Below, in pieces: positions 36,541-47,799 of a stretch of DNA of 64,000 nucleotides. The DNA comes from Callorhinus ursinus (taxonomy: Eukaryota > Chordata > Mammalia > Carnivora > Otariidae), in assembly GCF_003265705.1 (NCBI RefSeq), contig NW_020312867.1, positions 3,313,307 through 3,377,306 on the forward strand, given 5' to 3'. The notes beneath the pieces are model-generated. The model ran no database searches, was not told the DNA's origin, and was given only the letters and a program-made list of their open reading frames with translations. Every line of letters starts with the position of its first letter. Positions within the stretch are counted from its first letter, which is position 1. The translations under genes and the position numbers were made by a program.

Positions 36541-36869
36541 TTAAAAAGAAAGAACCAGGCCGAAAACCCCAAACAGAGTAAAAGACTAAGAGACAAAGCT
36601 AAAAAGATAAATTATGGAAAAGTATGCAGAAATGGGGTGATACAAAGAGGAGAAACACATTCCACATGCGCACCCTTCCAAAGCCATGGAGCACAAACGG
36701 AGGACTTGCCAGCAAGGGCGTGCTCTTCCAGCGTGCTCGGGGCCTGCCTCCTACCCTGATTTCTTCCCCCCTCAGGGGCTGTTCTGATCATCACTGAAGC
36801 AGAGGTCTCTGGGAGAATCTGGCCTCACTCTTCCCCTATGCCCAGAATCCTCAGAGAAAGAGGGAAGGA

Positions 36870-37040
36870 TGGAAGCCCAGAAGGAAGTGAAGGAAGGAAT
36901 AACAGGTAGGGACAGCAGGGCAGCAGAGCAGCACGTGAAAAGGCCCTGGGGTACAAGCCATGTGTGGCGAACCCTCCAGGGTGGCTGGATGCTCAGGCAT
37001 GTTGGGGAAGTAGGAAGGAGAGAGGGGGCAAATAGGCAAA
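36870..37040 (-). repeat. L2-like fragment
   Basis: 'GGCAGCAGAGCAGCACGTGAAAAGGCCCTGG' (broken here) and 'TGGCTGGATGCTCAGGCATG' resemble reverse L2. Confidence 0.45.
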
Positions 37041-37049
37041 TGGGGAAAG

Positions 37050-37250
37050 GCCTTTACTGACCACCTACCACACACTGGACACTGTCCCCCATCATCATCT
37101 TTGCAATCTTTAAAGTAATCCTGACAGGCAGGTATTCATGTACCCATTTTATGGAGGAAGAAATGAAAATTCCGATAGATAAAGTAACTCGCCCCAGGAA
37201 ACACAGATGGTAAGGCGAGAGCAGGGATTCAAAAACCAACTGACTCCTAA
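37050..37250 (-). repeat. MIR
   Basis: 'ACTGACCACCTACCACACAC', 'CCCATTTTATGGAGGAAGAA', 'AAGTAACTCGCCCCAGGAAA'. Confidence 0.7.
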
Positions 37251-37294
37251 CCTTGTGCTTATTTCTTTAGCCCCTGGGATATCAGTACAAAAGG

Positions 37295-37515
37295 CCAAGA
37301 GCATGGGCTCTGGAGTCAGCATCCCAAGTCCCAGGCTATCCCTCACTAGCTGTGTGATGTGGAGAAAATTACTTAACCTTCTGGGTGTCCATTTCCTCAG
37401 CTGTTAAGTGGGAATGACCATAGCACCTTCATCATATAGTTTTAAGAGAATTAAATGAATATTGCAAGAAAAGTGCACTGTGTGCAGTGAAAACATAAAG
37501 TAGCTTTTATTAGTC
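37295..37515 (+). repeat. MIR
   Basis: 'GAGCATGGGCTCTGGAGTCA', 'CACTAGCTGTGTGATGTGGA', 'GTTTTAAGAGAATTAAATGA'. Confidence 0.85.
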
Positions 37516-37889
37516 ATTATGCTGAGGACTCTAGGTACCCCCCACAGACCCCCCTAAACAGACTGGCCACAATTGCTTGTCCCTGGCTGAGTCCAGTGCA
37601 ATCTCTGGAGCAAGGCAGAGGCCAGACCCAGATCCCTGAGGGCCCTAAGAGCCAGGCTGGACAGTAACCTTGGAGGAGCAGCAGGAACATCCTGGAAATG
37701 ACCTCCTCCACTCTCTGATCTTGACTCCATGGCCTGAGTAAGTTGTTCTACAGATGCTCCTTCAGTGGGACGTGGTCTAAGTAGCCTCCATTCTCATGGA
37801 GTGACCGTAATAGAAACAAGCAGAGCTGCCAAGTTACCTACCCAATGGCCTCCACCATGGGCTGACCCCTGCCCCTCAGCACCTTCTGG

Positions 37890-38070
37890 GATGAGGTGAC
37901 CTACAATCACAGAGCATCAACACCGGGAAGGCCTTCAGAGACTCTCTAACTCGACCCCTCGTCATACAGATCAAACACGGAGGCCTGGAGATAAGTGGGG
38001 ACCTACTTAAGGTCACACTCTGAGCCAGTGCCAAAGCTAGAACACAACACTGGGCCACCTAACTCCCTGG
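37890..38070 (-). repeat. MIR fragment
   Basis: 'ACTTAAGGTCACACTCTGAG' and 'GCCAGTGCCAAAGCTAGAAC'. Confidence 0.55.
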
Positions 38071-38182
38071 TCTTTCCAATTTATTTTGCCATTCCTACAT
38101 GTTGTCATGTCAAATTTAAATCTATATAGTCAACTTTCAAGAGGTTTAGTCACTCCTATAGGCCTAACTCTGGGAGGTTGGC

Positions 38183-38480
38183 CTTATGGGAAAAGCAAGA
38201 ACTTCGGGGACAGGTGGACCTGGGTTCAAATCCCAGCTCCATCACCTCCTAGCTGAATGGCCCTTCATTTGTTTATATATTAGAAGACAGCAGAGGACGG
38301 CAGCGAAGGGGGTAGGTGATAGCCCTAATTCTGCCATTCCCTGCCGGGCAAGTCACTCTACCAATCACTGCTTCAGTTTCCTCTTCTGTAAAGCCTGCCT
38401 CCCGTAGTCATGAGTACAGAATGAGACAAATATAAATAAAGGACCTGGCACAGTGCTTGCTACGGGGTAAGCACTCGATA
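38183..38480 (+). repeat. MIR with internal insertion
   Basis: 'GACCTGGGTTCAAATCCCAG' (classic MIR A/B-box part), then about 70 foreign bases, then 'GGCAAGTCACTCTACCAATC' and 'GCACAGTGCTTGCTACGGGG'. Confidence 0.8.
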
Positions 38481-38643
38481 ATCAATGCCTATGGCTAGTA
38501 CAATATCTCTGTCTTATCTCTAACACCAAGATTGGAGCCGGCAGCCAGCAGCCAGCAGGTAGCAACTGGACCTCAGTCTCAAAGCTCCAGCTCTCTCAGC
38601 TCCCCTCATGGAATCATGGGTGTTAAAGCTGGCAATGGCCCCA

Positions 38644-38847
38644 GGGGTGCCTGGGTGGCTCAGTCATTGGGTGTCTGCCTTAAGCTCAGGTCATGATCCC
38701 AGGGTCCTGGGACAGAGTCCCACATCCGGCTCCCTGCTCAGCGGGAGGCCTGCTTTGCTTCTCCTTCTCACACTCCCCCTGCTTGTGTTCCCTCCCTCGC
38801 TCTCTCTCTCTGTCAAATAAATAAATAAAGTCTTAAAAAAAAAAAAA
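38644..38847 (+). mobile_element. CAN-SINE with 19-bp target duplication
   Basis: Head 'GGGGTGCCTGGGTGGCTCAG', CT body, long A tail. AAAGCTGGCAATGGCCCCA (38625-38643) recurs after the tail with one change. Confidence 0.98.
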
Positions 38848-38864
38848 AAAGCTGGCAACGGCCC

Positions 38865-38980
38865 CATTTAACAGACAACAGAGTCAAGACCCAGAAGGAA
38901 ATGACTTGCTCAAGGTCACGGGGCAAGTTAATGAGGTGAACTAGAACCCAGATCTCTTGACTCCTACTGACTTAATTCCA
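38865..38980 (-). repeat. MIR fragment
   Basis: 'CCCCATTTAACAGACAACAG', 'TGACTTGCTCAAGGTCACGG', 'GAACTAGAACCCAGATCTCT'. Confidence 0.75.
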
Positions 38981-39199
38981 TAAACCCACACCCTTAGTGC
39001 CTGCAGGCAGCTGTGCTCATGCATAGATCTGGGGGGAAGAGACCCCAAATATCAAAGTGTGGCTGCTGTCGGCCAGAACGGACCTGAGCAACCTTGCTGC
39101 CGTGGTGGACACAGGTCAGAAGCAGGGTGCAGCTCCATGCTGGCATAGCAGGCCCGCTGGGCCAGCTGCCAGTGCTACCATAGGCACAGCTCAGGGCCC

Positions 39200-39300
39200 T
39201 CTCATCAGTGACATAATAAAGTAATTATGGGATTAGGGATAAAATTAGTCACTTGTGTAATTATTTTGCTTAGAACAAGAACAGAAAGGGCCTTTTTAAA
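39200..39300. promoter_or_regulatory. AT-rich homeodomain-motif cluster
   Basis: A short AT-rich patch in otherwise GC-rich, repeat-poor DNA holds two TAATTA palindromes (39222-39227, 39258-39263), GGATTA (39230-39235) and ATTAG. It matches no repeat I recognise. Such patches often turn out to be conserved enhancers; function here is inference. Confidence 0.3.
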
Positions 39301-39711
39301 GAGTGGTTCCTTGGCCCCTCCCAAGAGTACTGCTGCAGAGCCGCAGATGAGTGAACACACACACAAACACATATACACCCAGCAGTGATGGCGCGGATGA
39401 ACAGGGCCACTCGGCTTCCAGGGACAGCTCCTCGCCAGTCCTGACCCTCAAGGCCAGGGGCTACGTTCTCTGATGTTTGCCTCCTGGAACACTTTTGTCA
39501 CACCGTCACAGGGTACACTGCCTCCCCTCAGAGCCCTCCAGCATGGAGAATCTAGGGAGATGGTCTCTCATGCCTCTCCCCAACCACAGCATAATTAGGT
39601 CTGGGTTCCCCTGGCCCGTCCTCCATCATAGAGGCCGGTGGTAGAGCTCCCACAGTACCCGGGGGTCCAATCCAGAGAGACTCCTGGAACTGGTCACTGA
39701 GACAGGCAGAA

Positions 39712-40190
39712 TAATGGCCCCCCAACGATGCCCGTGTTCTAACCCCTAGAATCTGTGAGGATGTTACCTCGCATGGCAGGAGGGACTTTGCATGTGTGGT
39801 TAGGTTAAGAATTTTGAGATGAGATTAGCCTGAATTATCCAAGTGGTCTCAATGTAATCACTCCTTATAAGTGAAAGAGGGAAGCAGGGGGCTGAAAGTC
39901 ACAGAAGGAGGTGTGACGATAGAACCAGAGGTTGGAGCGATGCCATTGCTGGAGGAGATTGTGAGCCAAGGAACATGCGGCTTCTATAAGTGGGGAAAGG
40001 TCAAGGTACACAGTCTCCCCTGGAGCCTCCAGAAGGAAGGCAGCCCTGTCAACACCTTGATTTTAGCCCCATAAGGCCCAGTTCCAGACTTCTGACCTCC
40101 AAGACTATAAAGTAATAAATCTGGGTTATTTTAAGACACTAAGCATGTGGTAATTTGTTACAACAGTAGTAGGAAAGAAACTAATACAGC
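39712..40190 (+). mobile_element. Probable MaLR/ERVL-type solo LTR
   Basis: 'ATAATGGCCCCCCAACGATG', 'GGGACTTTGCATGTGTGGTT', 'GACACCTTGATTTTAGCCCC' style text, 'CTGACCTCCAAGACTATAAA' and the end 'TAATTTGTTACAACAGTAGT...AACTAATACAG' match a common mammalian LTR of about 480 bases. It is a lone LTR with no internal viral genes, degenerate and inactive. Subfamily not assigned. Confidence 0.7.
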
Positions 40191-40974
40191 CACCTAAGGA
40201 GGGATCCTTGGAGCCCACCTTTCCCTCCAGGATTGAAGCCCCTGACAAAACTCTCTCCCCAAGGGCCAGCCAGGGGGGATTCCTGGGGCCAACATGCACC
40301 CTGAGTGCACCTCTAAGGATTAGGCTTATATAGGAGGCCCAAACTCTAACCCAGAGAGATATCTTTGGGGGAAACAGCACCCCAGAAAAGGGGGGAAGGG
40401 AGATAGTTCTGGAAGGAAAGGGAGAGGCCCTACCTTACAGTTCCCCTCCAGGCAGTGGGCCCCTCTAACACATTCTCCAACATAGGAATACTGGCCTCCA
40501 CAAACCAGACCATCCCCAGGGGTAGGCCAGCATCCGGGAAAGAAACTGCCCAGAAGGCTGGAAGCCTGGCCAAGTCACTAGGTGGCTCCCTCTCTCTGAA
40601 CCTCATCATTGTCACCAGGCCCTGTGAGATGGTCACTCTCATTATGCCCATTTTATGGCTGAGGAGTCAGACTCTAGCAGGTGGAGAGAGGAGCCTGCTT
40701 TAAACCTCGGCCGCTCACTCTCCAGCCCTACCTTGGCCCCCTCCTAGGGTGAGTGAAGGCTAGACAGAGGATGCGGAGCAGCTCCTGAACAAAAGGAACC
40801 AGTTCTGCAGACCTGAGGGGGGTCAAAAACAGCCTGCCCTTCCACTCGGTGGATGCTGGGCTTTCAAGTGGCCCAGCAGTCAGGCAAGATTTACCTGGAG
40901 CCTGAAAGGGATCCGCAGCCCTTGACCCAGAATGCCTCTTCTGGCATCCCACCCTAACAGCCCTCATCTAAAAT

Positions 40975-41325
40975 ACAGAAAAAGCATCTCATGCAATGTT
41001 CACTGCGGTGTTATTCATAAGAGCAAAGACTGGAAACAACCTGAATGACCAGCAACAGGAAAAGGGGTGAGTTGATCTTGTTCTGATGGACTCTCTGTAA
41101 CAACACAGAAGGCCGCTCCGCAGACACGGCTGAGTGAAACACGCAGGACAGCCCTGAAGATGCACCAGGAGGACTTTGGCTACCTAAGAAAGGGGTGAGG
41201 GGAAAGTTGGAAGGAAACACACCAAACTCCCAACAATACTAAGGAGTCACTTTTTCCCTCTTCCTGTTTTTTAAAATCTCTTTACTGTGTTGTTACTTTC
41301 ATAATTTAAAACAGAAAGTTTTCTC
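40975..41325 (+). repeat. Old L1 fragment
   Basis: 'GTTCACTGCGGTGTTATTCA', 'GCAAAGACTGGAAACAACCT' and 'GAATGACCAGCAACAGGAAA' follow the L1 3' ORF2 pattern. Confidence 0.65.
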
Positions 41326-41538
41326 TAGGGGTGCCTGGGTGGCTCAGTCAGTTAAGCATTTGCCTTCGGCTCAGGTCATGATCCTGGGGTCCCAGGATCG
41401 AGTCCCCCATCAGGCTCCCTGCTCAGTGGGGAGTCTGCTTCTCCCTCTGCCCCTCACGCCGCTCATGCTCTCTCTCTCTCTCTCTCGCTAGCTCTCTCTC
41501 TCTCAAATAAATGATATCTTTAAAAAAATAATTAAAAA
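41326..41538 (+). mobile_element. CAN-SINE with target duplication
   Basis: 'GGGGTGCCTGGGTGGCTCAG' head; the CT tract is interrupted by GCTAG. GAAAGTTTTCT before, GGAAGTTTTCT after. Confidence 0.95.
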
Positions 41539-41549
41539 GGAAGTTTTCT

Positions 41550-42985
41550 TTAAAAAAAAAAAACAGTAACCTTGATGAAGCCCTGAGGAACTCACACACG
41601 GAGACATCAAGGAGAGAAGGGGGTACAGGCGAAGGAGAGTTGGCCAGAGAGGTAGTGGCAAAGCTGGAAAAGTGGGGGAAGAGGGGATCCCTGGGGTCAC
41701 TATGGCCTATGAGGCGCTGGTGCCCAGTGCTGGCCCCCATGCCCCCGACTGCATTGACAAGGCAAGCCGTGTGCCAAGAAGGCTCTAGTCATTGACGCCC
41801 ATGTTCCCCACTGAGGAGTCTCCAAGTGCTCCCACCATGACCAGTGTCCCCAGAAGCAGCATTTCCAATGCAAACCAAGCACCAAGAGAAGCAATGATGT
41901 ACCGCACCCACGGCCACCCACTCCCAGCCCAGCCCAGCCCAAGCGGAACAGAGGAGGCCTCATAGAAGAACCTGGTCAGGATTTTCCCAACCCATAACCA
42001 CTCACCAATTCTACCACCAGTGTTTCCACAGGGACCCACGTTCCACACATGCATGTACATACACACACACACATTCACACACATATTCGCTCCTTGGGCC
42101 CTTCCTCAGCCTCTTTGGGACATGTCCCTTAGATTCTGTGCCTCCTGGATGTAAGCAGACACATAAGCATGCCTGAGTCACATACCTGTTCACACATATT
42201 CCTCCACCCACCCACCCACACCACCAGCCTGCTTTCTTCTCCTGAAAACCCCCTTCCTCCCTCTCTCTACCCGCCTCATCACGGCCCTCAGGTCAACCGG
42301 AGCCCAGAAGGGAAGGTCGTCCCCCAGCAATTCACGTCTGACTTCACCGTCCCATTCCTGCCTCCCACCACACGCATGGCAGGCAGTGGCCAAGTCCGGG
42401 CCACTGCTCCTACAGCCTAGAGGGGGAGGGAGGCTGGGTCACAGAGGTAAAAGCTAAACCAGGCTCTGAAGGCCAATGACCTAAGAAGCCACCTCTGACC
42501 CTCAATCTAGTGAGCCAACAGGAAACAGGGCTGAGTCACTACCAGATGGCCCCCATGACACCCCCACTTAAGGAAACTGGCATCCCTTACAGCTGCCCAC
42601 AGCCCAAATGTATGGGCCATCCTCCTAGTCAGCCTGTGGTAATGAGCGTGGCTGGGCCAAGACAAGGCCAGTATCAATTAGGCCACCCCCTTTCCTGCCA
42701 GTGAGCTCAGCCTCTTTACTTTGCTCTGATTTCAGCTCATCTGAAACATCCTCATTTGAGGTCCCTGGAGGATCTTAAAAGTGTTATTCACACATTAGCT
42801 CTGACACACGGCCTCCCCCACTCAGACATCACCCGCCCAAGGCAACACTATTCTCTCCCTGCTGTTCGGCACTGCCAGGAATGAGCAGCTTCTGTGGTCA
42901 GCCATGTCAAGCCCTCCGATCCAGACCTGCCCCAGCTTCCTGCATTTTCAGGGGAGAGACTGGGACGGGGACGTGGTGCCTCCTG
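41550..42985. other. Stretch with little recognised
   Basis: Contains a short alternating tract (42046-42078, CATGCATGTACATACACACA). No gene or clear repeat family. Confidence 0.4.
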
Positions 42986-42989
42986 TATG

Positions 42990-43130
42990 GCAGACATGTC
43001 ATTTTGTCCAACCTCTGTAACAGCCCCCTGAGGTGGCATTATGATTTCTGTGCCATGGATGCCGAAACTGAAGCTGAGCAGCCCTGCCAAGGTCACCTAG
43101 CCAACACGTAGCTGAGTTAGGCCCAGAACC
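42990..43130 (-). repeat. MIR
   Basis: 'TCCAACCTCTGTAACAGCCC', 'GTGCCATGGATGCCGAAACT', 'CCAAGGTCACCTAGCCAACA'. Confidence 0.7.
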
Positions 43131-43519
43131 CAGGACTGCTGAGCTCCAGGGCTCGCCCAACGGCCCCACCCACCCCAGCGGGCCCGTTCTGCATGCTGCC
43201 CAGCCCCTCCCTGAGCAGAGATGGGGTATCCATCACTGGCCATCCTCAGCCTATTTACCCTGGGCCTGGGTTCCAGTGGAAGGAATGACATAAGAAGGGC
43301 TGCAGGATTTGGGGCTTCTAGGAGAAGCTTGAGAGAACACAAATTTCCCAGGAGGAAAAACAAACAAAACAGAACAATGCTAAGAGCTGTTTGCAACTCC
43401 CTATTCTGCCTGCATTTAACCTGAGCCCCTACAAGAGACAACACGGTCAGAGGCTAGATGCGAGTATGAAAGGTCAAAAAGAAGGGGGTGTGGGCTGTGT
43501 GGTCAGGGAATTCAGAACT

Positions 43520-43670
43520 GGAAAGATCAGAGGTTCAGCCCAATGCCTTTGTTTTTACAGGTAGGGAAACTGAGGCCCAGGGAGGGGAAGGGACTCACCT
43601 AAGGCCAGGAGTGAGCATGGCTGTGTCAGAATTCGAATTCAAGCCTTCTGACTCTTGGGTTAGCTTTCCC
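43520..43670 (-). repeat. MIR
   Basis: 'GTTTTTACAGGTAGGGAAAC', 'TGAGGCCCAGGGAGGGGAAG', 'CAGAATTCGAATTCAAGCCT'. Confidence 0.75.
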
Positions 43671-43674
43671 GGAC

Positions 43675-45385
43675 CTACAGAATGAAGGGTCTGGAGCAGA
43701 CGCTGCCTGGGCTAAATGAATGAGTGAATGAACAAGGGGACCCATCACCTCTTCAGCTGAGGGAGTGGAGCCTGGAAACCTAGGTGGTGCTTCCATGGGG
43801 ACCCCAGCCTCGCTCTGGTTTCTCACCCCATGAAAGATGCAGGCAGGAGGAAGGCCCTTCCATTCACAAAAGCTCAAGCTCCACCAGGAGCCAGTCACAG
43901 CCCTGGAAGGAGGCAGAAACTTTGGTTCCCCTGGCAACGCAGACAAAGGCCTCTCCTCAGTGCAGCAATCAGCTGGGGTAGGGATGTGGACTGCCTTCCA
44001 CCCCATCCAGAGAGGGTGCTCTTCTCCTTTTCCCATAAGGAAGGAACCAACCCCAATCCTTTAGTGCTCACCCCCAGCCTCCAGCCACGCCTCTGGGCCC
44101 ATCTCAGATTGGGAAGAATGGGGACCATGGGCTGCTGAGTTGGGGGCTGCAGACAGCAGTTGCATCCTGCCCGGTGGGTGAGTATCTACCAGGCGTGTGC
44201 TTCAGAACTGGGACGGGGGCCTGTGTGGATGTGCATCAGTTCATCACCCCCCTGCTCCTCGGAGAGACAGTGCCAGCTGCAGAGCCACAGAAGAGCCTGG
44301 AATGGGAGGAGCGGCGCCTGGCCCAGGCCCAGCTCTGCCATTAACTCACAACTGGACCCAAGCAAGTCTCATCTGCTTTCCCCTGGGTCTCATTTCCCCC
44401 ATCTATAAAGTGTGTGATCTAAGACCTACGGTTCTCTGGAACAACAGTCCCCAGCCCCCACTCACCAAAAAATAATGGGGAGGGGGGATGAGGGCGAGCT
44501 TACCTTTTGAAAGGTTGCCTAGCCCTGGTCAAGGGCTTTGGAAGACACAACATGTCCCCCTAACCGGAATTGCCTCTTTCCACACACTTTGAGGAAAAGG
44601 AAGAAAATCATGAGAAAACAGATGGACCCTGGAAAACAGCTTCCAAACAACATCCCCAACTTTGGAGCCTACAGGCCAGGCTGTCCCCTCCCTCGCCCAG
44701 TCCCTAGCCCCACAGGAAGGAGGTGTGCACAGCGTCCTAGTAAGCTCTCTTGTCACTAGGGGAGGGGTCCATCACTCAGAGATTCCAGAAAGATTTTCCA
44801 CACGGAGAGTCAGAACAAAAAAAGAAGTTTCTCAGGAAGCTCCTCAGTTCCAGAAAAGTCAAACTACTGACTTCAAAACCCACATGCATTCCCCATGCGT
44901 TCAGCCCTGTAATCCCGCAGTCACCCTGTGGAGAAACCATGTAGCCATCCAGGACCCCGCTGCCTTCCGCCTCCCCACCCCCACTCCCTCTCAGGCCACC
45001 ACACCCACAGCCTGCCCACTGGTCTTCGGCCTCCAGCCTTGCCCCTGCAACCCACCCTCCCACTGCCACAAATCAGATCGCCCCATTCCCAACCTAATGC
45101 CCTGCAGTGGTCCTCATAATCCCCCTGATCAAATTCCAGCTCCTGGCCCAATATACAGATGCTGGGAAGCGGGGCCTGCCCGGGCCCCACTTTCCTTTCC
45201 TGCCATCCCAACAGGGACAGCAACCTCCAGCTACCCCGGGGCACCCTCCCGTTTCACGCCTCTGCACCTTCTTCTTGGCACTGGGGATTCCCGCTGCCTC
45301 GATCACTCTTTCTGAAGCCCCTCACTGTAGAGTGCAGGGAACAGCTCCCTGCAAGGAGGGCTCAGTAGGTGCCAGGCCCTTTGGG
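43675..45385. other. GC-rich stretch, weak repeats only
   Basis: An MIR-like piece at 44300-44430 ('GCCCAGCTCTGCCATTAACT') and an L2-like piece at 45080-45310. A long stop-poor plus-strand frame here is not supported as a gene. Confidence 0.4.
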
Positions 45386-45389
45386 AAGC

Positions 45390-45555
45390 CCTGTGCATTC
45401 ACTACTTCGTTTACTGTCACCAAGACCCTAGGAGGCCCACACTAAATTCCCCCTGTTTACAGCTGAAGAAACAGAATCAGATGCCTAAATGGGCAAGGCA
45501 GAAGTCACGTGGTTGATAACGGGCGGAGCCAAGCTAGAAATCAAGCATCTGCCTT
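45390..45555 (-). repeat. MIR
   Basis: 'CCTGTTTACAGCTGAAGAAA' and 'GAAGTCACGTGGTTGATAAC'. Confidence 0.65.
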
Positions 45556-46013
45556 AGGCGGCCCCGCTGACCCCCCAGGGACAGTGCAGTGGCGGGCAAT
45601 GCGGAATCAAAAACCACACCCATGTTCCCAACAGCACCACTTCCATGTGGACCTTTAGGGAGAATCTGCCTCAGAGAGTGGCTCCAGAGAGGCCCCAGCC
45701 CGGCCCCCAGGGTGCCCCCAAACCCGCGCTCCCCGCCACTGCACAGCGTGCGCTCTGCAAGCACACAAGGTGTGTGAGCTCACATGGCAGAAGGAAAGCT
45801 CTACAGTTAACGATTAGTCACTCAGCAAGGACTCCCAGCAACGTCTTTCAGGAAGTCTAAACTCTTGGCCTAGCATCAGGGGCCGCCAGGACCTGGTACC
45901 AGTTCACCTTCTCAACCCTGCCCACCGTAGCCCTTGCCCATGCATACACTGGAGCCACAACACACTGGGGGGTATGCACCATCCATGTTGCTTCGCACTA
46001 AAAGCTGCTGTTG

Positions 46014-46192
46014 TTTTTTTTTTTTAATATTTTATTTATTCATTTGACAGAGAGAGAGCACAAGCAGGGGGAGTGGGAGAGGGAGAAGCAGGCTTCCTGC
46101 CGAGCCCCAATGCGGGGGTCAATCCCAGGACCCTGGGACCATGACCTGAGCCCAAGGCAGACGCTTAACCGACTGAGCCACCCAGGCGTCCC
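46014..46192 (-). mobile_element. CAN-SINE with clean target duplication
   Basis: Reverse copy from the T tail to 'GAGCCACCCAGGCGTCC'. TAAAAGCTGCTGTT at 46000-46013 and 46193-46206, identical. Little decay, so likely young. Confidence 0.97.
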
Positions 46193-46199
46193 TAAAAGC

Positions 46200-46760
46200 T
46201 GCTGTTTATTGAGCACCTACTCAGGGCCATGCCCTAAGCCAGGCACTCAGCTAGCACTCTCCTATCTCTACAACTCATTCATTCATTCATCCATTCATCC
46301 AACAAATCCTTCTTGAATACCTACTGTGTGCTATGCAATGCGGAGTCAAGAGTGAACAGGACATTGAAAATAAAACACAAATGGTTACAAATTGTGATAA
46401 GTGTAACGAGGAGCCAAGAGGCAAAGGCAGAGAGCAGTCCAGTGGGGCAGGGAGGAAGGTGTCTAAGAAAGCTGAGTTGTAAAGGAGAAGAAGGACCCAA
46501 AGCTACTAAGAGCCACAGAAAGAGAATTCTAAGCAGAAGGAACAGCAGCTGTAAAGGTCCTGAGGTAGGGAAGAATTTGTTCCACAGAGAGAAGACTCCT
46601 ACAGCTGAACTAGATGACCAGCTGGGAGCTACATGACTAGAGGGGGAGGCAAGGACCAGCTTACTCAGGGCCCTGCAGGCCATGGTAAAGAGCTGAGTTT
46701 ACTCTAAGGGAAGACACTGAGTGACAAGGTCTGATCCATGTTTTACAAACATCACTCTGG
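46200..46760 (-). repeat. L2
   Basis: Long reverse L2: 'TTATTGAGCACCTACTCAGG', 'TTCTTGAATACCTACTGTGT', 'GGAACAGCAGCTGTAAAGGT', 'CCTGAGGTAGGGAAGAATTT', 'TACTCAGGGCCCTGCAGGCC'. An ATTC-rich run lies at 46275-46300. Confidence 0.75.
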
Positions 46761-47142
46761 CTGCCACTTGGAAAGGAGACTTGGGAATATAAATAATGTA
46801 TGTAATTTATGCAATGCAACTGGCATTGTGCTGGCTCAATCCATGTCAATTCCCTCTCCTCTCTCTACCCCATCCCAGGTTGCAGATGTTCTCTTTAGCT
46901 TCTATTCCTTCTCCCAGTCTCTACATGGTCAGAGTTTGAATTTTCTGAGGACCTGTGATCTGTATACTTTTGACTGTCACATGTGGTCCGGCAAGGGGAC
47001 GCCATTTGCCTGGTGTCATAGGGTAGGGATGCGGCAGTGGAAGGCAGAGTGCCTTCCCTTTTCCCCTGAACTAGCCCCTGAGTTGATCTGTAGGTCAGGA
47101 GGAAGCAGACGCAGCAAATGATGAGGTTTCCCCCAGGGTTCT

Positions 47143-47348
47143 TTTTTTTTTTTTTTTTAAGATTTTATTTATTTATTTGAGAGAGAGAGAATGAGAGATA
47201 GAGCGCACATGAGAGGGGGGAGGGTCAGAGGGAGAAGCAGACTCCCCGCCGAGCAGGGAGCCCGATGTGGGACTCGATCCCAGGACTCCAGGATCATGAC
47301 CTGAGCCGAAGGCAGTCGCTTAACCAACTGAGCCACCCAGGTGCCCCC
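47143..47348 (-). mobile_element. CAN-SINE
   Basis: Reverse copy, T-run start, 'AAGATTTTATTTATTTATTT', ends 'GAGCCACCCAGGTGCCCCCC'. Well preserved. Confidence 0.96.
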
Positions 47349-47694
47349 CTCCCCCCCACCCGCTCCCAGGTTCTTGTTCTCCCCACCTTCTCATGGAGCA
47401 GCCTGGTTCTCAGGAGAAGGGAGAGGGGCCTAGAGTAAGGCCCTCCTCTAGGTACACTCTCTGCTGAAGCCAGACAAGGGCTGGCCAGAACACAGGCAGA
47501 AATCCCTTTGAATGGAGACCGGATACTTGCTAGGATGTTAGCTGATGCCGTCACCACTCCCAGGAAGCAAGCGAGGGCCGTGGCCCTCATTTCCCCGGTT
47601 CAGAACCTGAGGCGCTGTCTGTGCTGTAACTTGCCTGGGGATGAAGAGAAAATGGCAGAGCTCTAACCGGAATCATAGGATGTGGCTGCTTGAT

Positions 47695-47795
47695 TGAAGA
47701 GCCCAAAGCCCCACTGTACAGATGAAGACACTGAGGTCCAGAAGGGGATCCGCCCGTGGTCACATGCCGACAAGGAATCCCAAGGCTCTGCTTTC
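47695..47795 (-). repeat. MIR fragment
   Basis: 'CACTGTACAGATGAAGACAC' and 'CGCCCGTGGTCACATGCCGA'. Confidence 0.6.
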
Positions 47796-47799
47796 CAGC

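Noticed and set aside
44500..44530. AAAAG|GTAAGC minus-strand donor
   Set aside because: No pyrimidine-rich acceptor upstream and no CpG island to make it a first exon.
44662..45315. 217-residue plus-strand frame, Pro/His/Ser-rich
   Set aside because: Overlaps an L2-like fragment and has no recognisable domain.
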